Shown: positions 26,337-35,108 of the stretch, piece after piece
Position numbering within the stretch: position 1 is the stretch's first letter
How the letters are laid out: each line of letters starts with the position of its first letter
Assembly (NCBI GenBank): GCA_030584105.1
Contig: CP129491.1
Location: 2,976,001 to 3,040,000 of the forward strand
Length of the DNA: 64,000 nucleotides
From: UTCHB3 sp002050155
Lineage (GTDB): Bacteria; Bacteroidota; Ignavibacteria; Ignavibacteriales; Ignavibacteriaceae
Direction of reading: 5' to 3'
The notes under the pieces: generated by a model
Database searches by the model: none
What the model was told of the DNA's origin: nothing
Seen by the model: the letters and a program-made list of their open reading frames with translations, nothing else
Program-made: the position numbers and the translations under genes

Positions 26337-26455
26337 TCGAAAGTTCGTATTAACTTTTGTAGTTAATTAACACTGCGGCAGGGGCTGTGGCTACCGAAAA
26401 CTTCGAAGTTCGAAAGTATGTGTTAGCTTTTATCATTAATTAACTTATGGGCTGA
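26337..26455. repeat. Imperfect 73-bp tandem repeat after the TPR gene
   Basis: TCGAAAGTtcGTATTAACTT and the following TTAATTAAC recur about 73 bp later as TCGAAAGTATGTGTTAGCTT and TTAATTAAC, ending in GGGCTG in both copies. It occupies the space between the TPR stop and its terminator. Confidence 0.6.
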
Positions 26456-26466
26456 AATTTTTTTGA

Positions 26467-26508
26467 GAGGCTGCCGGGAGAGCGGATCCCCCGGCAGCCT
26501 CTTTTTTT
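26467..26508 (+). terminator. Strong intrinsic terminator
   Basis: A perfect 12-bp stem, GAGGCTGCCGGG at 26467-26478 and CCCGGCAGCCTC at 26490-26501, is followed by T7. It ends the kinase-TPR unit 161 bp after the TPR stop. The stem core GGCTGCCGG is shared with the terminator after pepT. Confidence 0.93.
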
Positions 26509-26619
26509 ATGAGTGTTAACGAGGGTTTGGGAATTATTTCGTAAAAAATCACATTATTTGATTAGTTCCTTACTTATTTTAACAATACAAAAAAACGGAT
26601 TTACAGGAGATAAAATAAA

Positions 26620-27375
26620 TTGATAACGGAAGCGGCTGTTATACCCGGTGAATTGATCGATAAGCTCGCCGATTCTCGGAAGATTGTATTTTTTACAGGC
26701 TCAGGAGTCAGTGCGGAAAGTGGCATCCCCACTTTCAGGGGAGATGATGGATTGTGGAAAAAATTCAGTGCGCAGGAACTTGCAAATTTTGATTCTTTTA
26801 TGCGCAACCCTGATATGGTTTGGGAGTGGTATCAGTACCGCAGGCGAATAATTCATGATTCGGAACCGAACGCCGGGCACCGTGCCATAGTTGATTTTGA
26901 AAAATATTTTGATGTTACTGTTATCACTCAGAATGTTGATGATCTTCATCACCGTGCCGGAAGCTCGCATGTTCTCGAGCTCCACGGCAACATAACACGA
27001 AACAAGTGTACACAGTGCGGTGAAATCTTCACGGGTGAAGTTCGTCTTGAAGACCGCAAACCGCCAAGATGTGCCTGCGGAGCATTGATCAGGCCCGATG
27101 TGGTTTGGTTTGGCGAGAACCTGCCGGAAGGAGTTTATGAGAAAGCAGAAGAAAGCTGCGAGGCGTGTGATATGATGTTTGTAGTCGGCACATCAGGTGT
27201 GGTATATCCGGCAGCACTTCTTCCCTCTGCGGCGCTTTCATCGGGTGCAATTGTGGTTGATGTTAACATCGATGAGGAAGACCACCAGCACAACCGTCGG
27301 TTTTTTCTTAAAGGGCGCTCCGGTGATGTGTTGCCTGCTCTTTTCGAGCGGGTTAAAATTTTGAAAGAGTATTGA
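26620..27375 (+). CDS. NAD-dependent protein deacylase (class III sirtuin)
   Basis: A 251-residue Sir2 enzyme that removes acyl groups from lysines using NAD+. Seen: NAD loop GSGVSAESGIPTFRG (27-41), TQNVDDLHHRAG (103-114), catalytic H122 (ELHGN) and a zinc site at C130, C133, C151 and C153. Y71 and R74 (WYQYRRR) match the tyrosine and arginine that give SIRT5 and E. coli CobB preference for succinyl/malonyl-lysine, so desuccinylase activity is likely by analogy. The start is a TTG at 26620 with AGGAGA ten bases upstream; no other start fits. It lies 76 bp upstream of radA on the same strand. Confidence 0.93.
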   Translation: MITEAAVIPGELIDKLADSRKIVFFTGSGVSAESGIPTFRGDDGLWKKFSAQELANFDSFMRNPDMVWEWYQYRRRIIHDSEPNAGHRAIVDFEKYFDVTVITQNVDDLHHRAGSSHVLELHGNITRNKCTQCGEIFTGEVRLEDRKPPRCACGALIRPDVVWFGENLPEGVYEKAEESCEACDMMFVVGTSGVVYPAALLPSAALSSGAIVVDVNIDEEDHQHNRRFFLKGRSGDVLPALFERVKILKEY

Positions 27376-27451
27376 TTACCGGTTCTTACAATTAATCGCC
27401 GAAAAATAATTTCAGAGAAGTTTTTCGGCGGGTGAAGCCTTTAAAAGAATA

Positions 27452-28810
27452 TTGAAAAAAGAAAAAACCAAATTTGTTTGTTCCTCCTGCGGCTACGAAA
27501 GTATCCGGTGGTTAGGGAAGTGCCCCGAGTGCGAGGCGTGGAACTCTTTTACTGAAGAACGGGTGGAAAAACCGGAAGTTGCAGTTCGAAAAGGGTACTC
27601 AGGCGATCTTAATATGGGGAAATTGGGGGCAATCGAGCTTACAAAAGTGAGCCGTTTTTCCTCCGGAATTGGCGAATTAGACAGAACGCTCGGCGGTGGG
27701 TTTGTGCCGGGCTCCGTAATTTTACTGGGCGGCGAGCCGGGAATTGGCAAATCAACCATTTTGCTTCAGGCGTTAGAGGCGCTACGGAAACCTTCGCTGT
27801 ATGTTACCGGGGAAGAATCACTTCAACAGATTAAACTTCGTGCCGAGAGGTTGGGGGTGAAATCGGAGCTTATAACGATACTCGCTGAGACCGACACTTC
27901 GAAAATCCTTGCCGCAATAGAACGGACAGAACCTCAGCTGTTCGTGATCGATTCGATCCAGACTGTAAACAACCCCGAGCTGATGAGTTCGCCGGGTACT
28001 GTGACGCAGATTCGGGAGTCGGCGTATGCTTTCATCGAAAATGCGAAAAAGATGAACCGAACCGCCGTGATAATCGGGCATGTTACCAAAGAGGGGTCGC
28101 TTGCGGGTCCCAAAATATTAGAGCACATCGTTGATACAGTCTTGCAGTTTGAGGGTGACGGCAGCAATCTGTTCCGGATAATTCGTGCGGTTAAAAATCG
28201 TTTCGGCAGCGCAAACGAAATCGGTGTTTTTGAGATGCAGGGGAGCGGACTTAAAGAGGTGCTTAACCCCTCAGGTGTGTTTCTTAACGAAGAGAACCGG
28301 GTTAATTCCGGGAGTTGCGTTACAGCCGTTTTCGAGGGGACAAGAGCCATTCTTACCGAAGTTCAGGCACTTGTAGTTCCCTCATATTTTGGTAACCCGT
28401 CACGGATAACGAGCGGGTTCGACCAGCGAAAACTCTCGATTCTGCTTGCAGTACTTGAAAAAAGGGCACGGATGAACCTTTCCAACAAAAATGTTTTCAT
28501 CAATGTATCCGGCGGTATCCGGATAGATGAACCAGCCTCCGACTTGCCGATTTGTCTTAGTGTTGTCTCTTCAATTCGTGAAAAGCCGTTGCCTGTTGGC
28601 ACGATTGTAATTGGTGAAGTGGGGCTTGGAGGCGAGATCAGGGGTGTCCCTCAAATTCTTGCACGCCTTAAGGAAGCTGAAAAATTAGGTTTCACAACGG
28701 CTATAATCCCCAAAGGTAACGGAAAGGAAATTAAAGGTAAAACAGGAATGAAGTTAACCTTTGTTTCATCCATTGAAGAGGCGGTTAATACGGCAAAAGC
28801 TTATATTTAA
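27452..28810 (+). CDS. radA: DNA repair protein RadA/Sms
   Basis: A 452-residue RecA-like helicase that drives branch migration in recombinational repair. It shows the N-terminal C4 zinc finger (C10, C13, C24, C27), Walker A GGEPGIGKST at 93-102, the RadA-specific KNRFG motif in RAVKNRFGSANE, and a Lon-protease-like C-terminal domain (FINVSGGIRIDEPASDL). The start is a TTG at 27452; the next ATG would delete the zinc finger. The length is normal for the family. It follows the sirtuin closely and may share its transcript. Confidence 0.96.
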   Translation: MKKEKTKFVCSSCGYESIRWLGKCPECEAWNSFTEERVEKPEVAVRKGYSGDLNMGKLGAIELTKVSRFSSGIGELDRTLGGGFVPGSVILLGGEPGIGKSTILLQALEALRKPSLYVTGEESLQQIKLRAERLGVKSELITILAETDTSKILAAIERTEPQLFVIDSIQTVNNPELMSSPGTVTQIRESAYAFIENAKKMNRTAVIIGHVTKEGSLAGPKILEHIVDTVLQFEGDGSNLFRIIRAVKNRFGSANEIGVFEMQGSGLKEVLNPSGVFLNEENRVNSGSCVTAVFEGTRAILTEVQALVVPSYFGNPSRITSGFDQRKLSILLAVLEKRARMNLSNKNVFINVSGGIRIDEPASDLPICLSVVSSIREKPLPVGTIVIGEVGLGGEIRGVPQILARLKEAEKLGFTTAIIPKGNGKEIKGKTGMKLTFVSSIEEAVNTAKAYI

Positions 28811-28892
28811 GTTTTTTTAATCGTGCGGAGGGAAGCTTTTTGTTAAATAGTGGGGTACTTCTTTAGCGGGTTATGTGGGGAATTCTTTATCA

Positions 28893-29040
28893 ACTTGTGG
28901 TGTCCTTTTTTTCCTCAGCCGGTGAAACCTTTTTTCTCCGTCTGTGGTGTTTACTTCATCCAATTATGAAGCTTTCTTCTTCCAAGCGTGAAACTTCCTT
29001 CCACAGCTTGTGGTGCCTCATATTTCAACCTGAAAAGCGC
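28893..29040. repeat. Diverged 66-bp tandem repeat after radA
   Basis: GTGAAAC at 28922 followed by CTGTGGTG recurs as GTGAAAC at 28988 followed by CTTGTGGTG, both 66 bp apart; a third partial copy with CTTGTGGTG begins at 28894. The region lies between the convergent radA and the exported-protein gene. The long plus-strand open frame here follows the repeat and is not supported as a gene. Confidence 0.5.
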
Positions 29041-29041
29041 C

Positions 29042-30454
29042 TCAGGTTTTTTGTTTTTTCTTTTTTGCAGCGGGGAAGAGAATATTGTTTAATATCAACC
29101 TGTAGCCGGGTGAATTTTTATGTAGATTTAAATCGGTCGGTGGGTCAGATACAGCGTGCTGATAATCTTCAGGGTCATGCCCCGCATAAAAGGAAAAAAA
29201 ACCTCTTCCGAAAGTGCCGTGCAGATATTTAAGCTGATCGGTATCTTTTCTTTCTCCAAGCACAATAACCGATTTCTTCACACGGTTGCGCCGGAACATG
29301 GTTGTCTGGCCCATAAACCCCTTAATCACATTGGTGTGGCACTGTGTCAGCATTGTGGGGATTGGGTCGTACTTAGCAGAAAACTCGAAAAGTGTGAAAT
29401 AGTCGTTGCCGTAGTCAAGAATTTCCGATGGTTGAATGTCGATATCGCTGTATTCATATACATAGGGATTTTGCTCAAGGAGGAAATCGGTGAACGCGAG
29501 GGTTTTCGAATAGTCCAACTTGTTTTGTGCGGCGGGGTCGGCGGGGTCGCCGTCGAACATTTCGGCTGCAATATCAGTCCCTTCGGCAGCAAGAGCGATA
29601 TCGTAAGAATCCGTAGCCGAGCACATCGCGAACATAAATCCGCCGGAGGCTATAAAATTTTTAATCATTTTAGCCACATCGAGCATCATTTTCGAGACTT
29701 TGGCGTAGCCCAGGCGGTATGCATCGTCCTCATATCTTTTTTGATTTTCGATGTACCATGGTGCGTTAGCATACGAGGCATAAAATTTTCCGTACTGCCC
29801 GGTGAAATCTTCGTGATGGAGGTGTAGCCAGTCGTATTTTGCGAGGTCTCCCCGAAGAATTTCTTCATTCCAGAACTTATCGTACGGGATCCCTGCGTAT
29901 TCAAGAGCGAGTGTAACAGCGTCGTCCCATGGGTGGAAGCCCGGGGGCACATAAACGGCAACTTTAGGAGCTTTTTCCAAGCGCACCACATCCATATTTT
30001 GGTCTTCCTGTTGCACGAAAGAGTATATATCCACAGTGGCTGCGGCATCCAATAGTTCGAAAGAGACGCCCTGCAGCCTGCAGTCGAGCACCATTTCATC
30101 TGAAAAATCGATTGCGAACGAGCCGCCCCGATAGTTAAGCAGCCAATCGGCGAGGTATCCTTTCTCAAGGGCGCGGTAGGTTATTCCGTATGCTTTCAGG
30201 TGGTCTGTTTGTGTTAGGTCCATCGGTATCAATATTTTGCTTTGGGGCGCAGCATCGAAAGCAAAAAAGAAGAATAAAAAAATAAAGACAGCCCGCCGGA
30301 AAGGGGCTTTCTTAACGGGTAATACCTCAGGGGAAAAGACTATGTTGGATAGTGAAGTAACCGTCTTCCGGAGCCGGCGCTTTCTAACGGGAGCCGCCTG
30401 TTTAGCAGGAATTTTAAGAAACGACAGAGTTAGAGCCGCCCGGCGGGCACGCAT
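29042..30454 (-). CDS. Exported protein of a family often labelled asparagine synthetase B
   Basis: A 470-residue protein. A hydrophobic segment at about 53-70 (FRRAVFIFLFFFFAFDA) precedes KILIPMDLTQTDHLKAYG, and the conserved body includes DWLLNYRGGSF, HPWDDAVTLALEYAGIPYD, DWLHLHHEDFTGQYGKFY and GGFMFAMCSATDSYDIALAAEG. I recall this family in Bacteroidota genomes under the name asparagine synthetase B, but no glutaminase (N-terminal Cys) or PP-loop SGGxDS motif is present, so that name looks wrong. The flavodoxin/glutamine-amidotransferase-like strand pattern is only suggestive. The only in-frame start is the ATG at 30454, two bases after the clpX stop; it leaves an unusually long basic leader of about 50 residues. 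Confidence 0.65.
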   Translation of the reverse strand: MRARRAALTLSFLKIPAKQAAPVRKRRLRKTVTSLSNIVFSPEVLPVKKAPFRRAVFIFLFFFFAFDAAPQSKILIPMDLTQTDHLKAYGITYRALEKGYLADWLLNYRGGSFAIDFSDEMVLDCRLQGVSFELLDAAATVDIYSFVQQEDQNMDVVRLEKAPKVAVYVPPGFHPWDDAVTLALEYAGIPYDKFWNEEILRGDLAKYDWLHLHHEDFTGQYGKFYASYANAPWYIENQKRYEDDAYRLGYAKVSKMMLDVAKMIKNFIASGGFMFAMCSATDSYDIALAAEGTDIAAEMFDGDPADPAAQNKLDYSKTLAFTDFLLEQNPYVYEYSDIDIQPSEILDYGNDYFTLFEFSAKYDPIPTMLTQCHTNVIKGFMGQTTMFRRNRVKKSVIVLGERKDTDQLKYLHGTFGRGFFSFYAGHDPEDYQHAVSDPPTDLNLHKNSPGYRLILNNILFPAAKKKKQKT

Positions 30455-30456
30455 TT

Positions 30457-31707
30457 TTACGCCGATTTTTTCTCTCGTTCAAACTGAATAGGGTCAGCGC
30501 CATCCATCACCACATCCCGTGTGATTAGCACTTTTCCGATCTCAGGTCTGTCGGGCAGGTTGAACATAATATCAATCATAAACTCTTCAACGATCGATCT
30601 GAGTGCACGGGCGCCTGTTTTCCGTTCGATCGCTTTTTGCACGATTGCGTTGATAGCCAGCGGGTCAAATTCTAATTCAACATCTTCCATAGCGAACATT
30701 TTTTTGTACTGTTTAATGATCGCATTTTTTGGTTCGAGCAGAATATTAGCGAGCGCTTCATTGCTTAGTGAGTGAAGTGGTGCAAGCACCGGCACCCTAC
30801 CGATTAACTCGGGGATAAGCCCAAACCTTAGTAAATCTTCAGGTTTTACCATGCTTATAAGTTCGTCGTCATCTAAGTGGTTGGCAGTTGCGACATCGGC
30901 ACCGAAGCCCATTTTATTCTGGTTGATTCTGTTAGCGATAATCTTTTCAATTCCCTCGAAAGCGCCGCCAACAATAAACAGAATGTTTCTTGTGTTCACA
31001 TAGATCAGGCTTTGTTCGGGGTGTTTTCTTCCGCCTTTTGGGGGGACGCCTGCAACCGTCCCTTCCAGAATTTTCAATAAAGCCTGCTGAACCCCTTCGC
31101 CTGACACATCACGGGTGATTGAAGAGCCTTCGCTTTTGCGCGCTATTTTATCAATTTCGTCGATGTAAACTATACCTCTTTGTGCTCTTTCCAAGTTGTA
31201 GTCGGCAGCCTGAAGCAGGTGCACCAAAACGGTTTCAACATCATCGCCCACATAGCCGGCTTCGGTTATTGTGGTTGCATCGGCGATTGCAAAGGGAACA
31301 TCAAGAATTTTTGAAAGGGTTTTAGCCAGAAGTGTTTTACCCGTTCCGGTGGGGCCAATCAGCATTATGTTGCTTTTTTCAATTTCCACATCATTCAGGC
31401 TGTGCAACACATCTTCCTGTGTAACTCTTTTGTAGTGGTTATAAACCGCTACGGATAAAGTTTTCTTTGCCCTTTCCTGCCCGATAACATGCTCGCCGAG
31501 AGCGCTGAAGATTAGGCTTGGCGTTACATCCATCGCCTTTTTATTTTTGGGGCGGACTGCGCTGATGTTCGAGCGAAGAATCTCAACGGAGCTTTGCACA
31601 CAGATTTCACAAATATATACATCGGGGCCCGCAATAAGGCTGACCTCATCGGAAGTTCTCCCGCAAAAAGAGCAACGGGCGTTTTTGGTTGGAAGTCGTT
31701 TCGACAT
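30457..31707 (-). CDS. clpX: ATP-dependent Clp protease ATP-binding subunit ClpX
   Basis: This 416-residue AAA+ unfoldase feeds tagged substrates to ClpP. The N-terminal zinc-binding domain carries C12, C15, C33 and C36 (CSFCGR, CEICV). The AAA+ core shows Walker A GPTGTGKT, pore loop GYVGDD, Walker B IVYIDEIDKI, SVxx-type EGVQQALLKILEGT, sensor region RFGLIPELIGR and sensor II GARALRSI. The length is standard. clpP is not in the window. The gene starts seven bases after a TPR gene and ends two bases before the exported-protein ATG, so the three form one operon. Confidence 0.97.
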   Translation of the reverse strand: MSKRLPTKNARCSFCGRTSDEVSLIAGPDVYICEICVQSSVEILRSNISAVRPKNKKAMDVTPSLIFSALGEHVIGQERAKKTLSVAVYNHYKRVTQEDVLHSLNDVEIEKSNIMLIGPTGTGKTLLAKTLSKILDVPFAIADATTITEAGYVGDDVETVLVHLLQAADYNLERAQRGIVYIDEIDKIARKSEGSSITRDVSGEGVQQALLKILEGTVAGVPPKGGRKHPEQSLIYVNTRNILFIVGGAFEGIEKIIANRINQNKMGFGADVATANHLDDDELISMVKPEDLLRFGLIPELIGRVPVLAPLHSLSNEALANILLEPKNAIIKQYKKMFAMEDVELEFDPLAINAIVQKAIERKTGARALRSIVEEFMIDIMFNLPDRPEIGKVLITRDVVMDGADPIQFEREKKSA

Positions 31708-31713
31708 AATCTT

Positions 31714-33558
31714 TCAGTTGTTTTTCAGTGATAATATTGTTTCCCTGGCTTTATCGAATAATATAGATTTTGGGAATTGAATTAAGATTTGCTCGTAGGC
31801 TTTAACGGCGCTTTGAGTATCCTTTTTGCTAAAAAGATAAATATCACCCAGCAAAAATAACGATTTATCCGCAAATAAGTTCATTGGGTCGCTTACCGCC
31901 TCGTTTAGAAGCTCGATTGCGGTATCCGATTCATCCAATGAAGCGGCAATTTCGGCTGATTTATATAAAGCCATCCAGGCGGCAATTTTCGAAGTTGATG
32001 AGCGCAATTCGTTGAAAACGGTGAAAGCCTCTTTCAGATTCCCCTGCAGCAGAAGTTTTTCGCCCTTTGCGAATACAAGGGAAGTGAGTGAATCGGCAAA
32101 ATTTTTATTAAGAATTGGTGCAAGCTCCAGTGCATCGTTTGCCAGATTATCAGCCGGATTGGCAATAATTTGCGTAAGCAGTTCCTGAGTGTGCTCAGTT
32201 TCCCCTCTGAAAAAATAGCAGAGCATCAGGTAATACCGGGCTCTGTTTTGCACATCGGGGTTTGTTGAAAATGCCGTTGAAGCTGATTTAAAACAATTTT
32301 CAGCTTCCTGATTCTTGTTTTTTCGCAGCTCGATCAGCCCTTTATAAAGCCATGCATTTGCGGCAAACTGAGAATGTGGTCGATTAGTGATTAGTTCGTT
32401 GAACAAACCGAGCGCCTCTTCGTATTCCTTAAGTTTGTAGTGCAAGTACCCTTTTCTGAAAATGGCTTCGGAGGCAGTTTCAGAATTTTTAAAAAGTGAG
32501 ATAATCTCGCTGTATTTATCCAAAACCGGTTGATAATCTTCCCTTGGGGGCATAATTTCGAGGTCATAAGGTTTCCAAACCGGGTTCAGTTCAATGTATC
32601 TGAGGTTCAGGGTTTCATCCATCGCTTTCACAAAATTGAGGTTCACAACCGGTTTATCGGGTCTGTTTGGGTAAAGTTCCAAAAGTTTGGCGTATGCGCC
32701 GGCGGCTGAGGCAAAGTCGCCCCCGTAAAATGCTTCTTCAGCGGCTCTGTAGAGGGAAACCCCGTTTTCATTCCCGGTTTTTTCCAATAATAAAGCGGTG
32801 TTAATTGCTTTTGCGAACATTTTCTGATCAAGATAAAGCGAGAACAAAATCCGGAGGGTTTGAGGTGAAGGTTCCACAAAGTTCTCGAAAGCTTTAATAA
32901 ACTCGAGCGCAGCTTCCGGGTTGTTTGCGGTGCTGCGAATCCTTGAATCGATCTGAGGGAACTGTTGAGGATCAAGCTCTAACAACTCTGAATAAGCACC
33001 GGCTGCTTTATCATACTGCATTGTGTAGCCGTAAAGATAACCGAGATCGAGCAGAAAATAGATCGGTTTACCCGTCTTTTTTTTCGCCTTTTCTAACAGG
33101 TAGATTGCGGAATCAAAAGCCTTAGCGTCAATTGCAGAAAAAGCGAGCACACGGCTGAGGTTAGGGTCGTAGTTAACAGTTTCCAGAAAATCATCCCAAA
33201 GTTTAAGAGCGTCTTTCTCTTTGCCTGCAAGCAGAAGGGTTTTACCCTGTAAGTTAATCCCGTTTACATCCCGTGGGTGGTTGTTATTCCACAAATTTAA
33301 ATAGCCGAGCGACTCGTCGTAATTGCGCAATTTGTTGGTAACGCGTACTAAAGACTCTAAGAAAAAATAATCACCCGGTGATTTTTGATGAAGATCCAAG
33401 TAGATAGTTTTTGCTTTTTCAAACTGGTTCAATTGTTCGAACTGCTGAGCAAGCAATAACTTGTTATCACTATAACCGGGCTGCGCAACTGCTGTTGAGA
33501 AAAAAAGCGAAAATATTGCAAAAAAGGGTAATATCTGCTTTGAGACTGATGTATTCAT
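31714..33558 (-). CDS. Exported large TPR protein
   Basis: A 614-residue periplasmic TPR protein. A signal peptide (ILPFFAIFSLFFSTAVAQ) is followed by repeated TPR hairpins throughout: FEKAKTIYLDLHQKSPGD, YDKAAGAYSELLELDPQ, FASAAGAYAKLLELYPN, YEEALGLFNELITNRPHSQ, AVKAYEQILIQFPKS. The C-terminal hairpins with PxS endings resemble outer-membrane lipoproteins of the YbgF/BamD type, but it has no lipobox. It heads the TPR-clpX-exported-protein operon and is divergent from the MscS gene. A scaffold role in the envelope is inferred. Confidence 0.85.
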   Translation of the reverse strand: MNTSVSKQILPFFAIFSLFFSTAVAQPGYSDNKLLLAQQFEQLNQFEKAKTIYLDLHQKSPGDYFFLESLVRVTNKLRNYDESLGYLNLWNNNHPRDVNGINLQGKTLLLAGKEKDALKLWDDFLETVNYDPNLSRVLAFSAIDAKAFDSAIYLLEKAKKKTGKPIYFLLDLGYLYGYTMQYDKAAGAYSELLELDPQQFPQIDSRIRSTANNPEAALEFIKAFENFVEPSPQTLRILFSLYLDQKMFAKAINTALLLEKTGNENGVSLYRAAEEAFYGGDFASAAGAYAKLLELYPNRPDKPVVNLNFVKAMDETLNLRYIELNPVWKPYDLEIMPPREDYQPVLDKYSEIISLFKNSETASEAIFRKGYLHYKLKEYEEALGLFNELITNRPHSQFAANAWLYKGLIELRKNKNQEAENCFKSASTAFSTNPDVQNRARYYLMLCYFFRGETEHTQELLTQIIANPADNLANDALELAPILNKNFADSLTSLVFAKGEKLLLQGNLKEAFTVFNELRSSTSKIAAWMALYKSAEIAASLDESDTAIELLNEAVSDPMNLFADKSLFLLGDIYLFSKKDTQSAVKAYEQILIQFPKSILFDKARETILSLKNN

Positions 33559-33691
33559 ACTTAATTAGACAAACGAACCGTAGTTTTAGTTTCGTTGTGC
33601 AAGTTAGAACTTAAAGCGCCACTTCTTTATATTAGTAAATATCTTTTTTAATAATCTTATCAGAAGTTCAAAAATACGAAACGAAAAAGTA

Positions 33692-34843
33692 ATGAAAGCA
33701 CTGTTTGATAAATTTCTGGCTGTTGACGAGTGGGTTTTTTATTTTATAATAATCGGTATTGCAGTTTTAGTTTATCTTTTCTTTAACTGGCTCGCATTTG
33801 AAGTGAGAAAGCGGTTGCTTAAAAAGATGCCGAGCCGTTGGCTTGAAATTCTTCTGAACAAGCGGGTCGGAAGAAGGGCATTGTTGCTGATACCCACCGG
33901 CGTGGCGGATCATTACGCCTATTTACTGGGTGAATACACGGTGCAAGTAAGACATCTGCTGCACCTTTGGTATATATTATTAGTAATCCTTATCCTTTTT
34001 TCGGTTATTAATGCGATAATTGATATTTGGGAAAGCAGCGAGGCTCTTAATCGTCGCCCGGTTAAGGGTTATCTTCAGATTATCAAGATTGTAATTGCGA
34101 TTTGGGGCTTGGTTGTTGCCGCAGGGCTACTTACCGGGCAAAGCCCATGGTCGATTCTTACCGGATTAAGTGCGCTGACTGCAATCTTGATGTTGGTCTT
34201 CAGGGATACTATTTTATCGTTTGTGGTGAATATTCAGATCACTTCGTACGATTTGTTGGAAAAAGGGGATTGGATTGAAGTGCCGGATTTTGGTGCCGAC
34301 GGTACGGTTGCAGATATTGCTCTTCACACAGTTAAAATTTTGAACAGCGACAATTCCGTTTCGATTATTCCCACCTACAAACTAATGGAAGTGGGGTATA
34401 AGAATTGGCGCCGGATGAGTGAACTGGGCGCACGACGAATAATGAGATCGGTTATAATCGATTCAACTTCAGTAAAAATTGCCGATGAAAACCTGATTCA
34501 AACCTTAAAAAACAACGAAATTACGAAAGATTTTGCGGAAGAATTTATCAGTAACGAAACTTTATCGGAAATGAAATCGGGCGAAATAACAAACCTTCTG
34601 TTCTTCAGAAAGTATCTTCAATGGTATTTGAAGCAACACCAACGAATTCGAAACGATCTGGTGCAGGTTGTACGGCTTTTGCAATCGAATGAAGCCGGGC
34701 TTCCTTTGGAAGTGTATGCATTTTCGTCAGAAACGCAGACTTTGAAATTTGAAGAGCTGCAAAGTGAAATAACAGAACATATTGTGGCGTTAATTTCTCT
34801 TTTTGGGTTGCGGCTTTTTCAGAAGTCAAACTTAGAGGGATAA
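33692..34843 (+). CDS. MscS-family mechanosensitive channel
   Basis: A 383-residue inner-membrane channel that opens under hypo-osmotic stress. Hydrophobic segments lie at about 15-36, 88-110, 123-147 and 152-181; the last carries the pore helix (TGLSALTAILMLVFRDTILSF). The beta domain follows with the MscS signature GDWIEVPDFGADGTVADIAL and IIPTYKLM. Size and extended C-terminus resemble the YbdG/MscM branch. The ATG at 33692 opens after a 133-bp divergent promoter region shared with the TPR gene. Confidence 0.9.
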   Translation: MKALFDKFLAVDEWVFYFIIIGIAVLVYLFFNWLAFEVRKRLLKKMPSRWLEILLNKRVGRRALLLIPTGVADHYAYLLGEYTVQVRHLLHLWYILLVILILFSVINAIIDIWESSEALNRRPVKGYLQIIKIVIAIWGLVVAAGLLTGQSPWSILTGLSALTAILMLVFRDTILSFVVNIQITSYDLLEKGDWIEVPDFGADGTVADIALHTVKILNSDNSVSIIPTYKLMEVGYKNWRRMSELGARRIMRSVIIDSTSVKIADENLIQTLKNNEITKDFAEEFISNETLSEMKSGEITNLLFFRKYLQWYLKQHQRIRNDLVQVVRLLQSNEAGLPLEVYAFSSETQTLKFEELQSEITEHIVALISLFGLRLFQKSNLEG

Positions 34844-34867
34844 ACAAACACTTGCCCGGACATATTG

Positions 34868-34965
34868 CAAGCTGTGGGGTATTGCTGATTTAGACATATA
34901 AAACAATCTGTCAGATATATCAGGTTAAAAAATAACAAGCTGCGGAGTCTGACAGTCTAAATCTC
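34868..34965. repeat. Diverged 68-bp tandem repeat after the MscS gene
   Basis: CAAGCTGtGGgGTattg at 34868 recurs 68 bp later at 34936 as CAAGCTGcGGaGTctga, each followed by a TTTAGAC/TCTAAAT-like element. It begins 24 bp after the MscS stop. Identity is low; the period matches other gene-end repeats here. Confidence 0.45.
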
Positions 34966-35108
34966 ACGAAAAAAATTTCCGTTTTCAAACAGAATATGAA
35001 GCAACAACCAAAAAAAACAAAAAATTGTTTATGGGATAATTATTCAAAAACATTATTTTAACAAATCAGAGAATCTGAATTTTCCTTATTCAAATCCGGT
35101 ATTAACAG

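Noticed and set aside
28873..29232. 119-codon plus-strand open frame after radA
   Set aside because: Follows a degenerate 66-bp repeat and runs into the convergent gene; no family signature.
29156..29827. 223-codon plus-strand open frame
   Set aside because: Antisense to the conserved exported protein.
29042..30454. Naming this gene asparagine synthetase B
   Set aside because: The glutaminase and PP-loop motifs of AsnB are missing.
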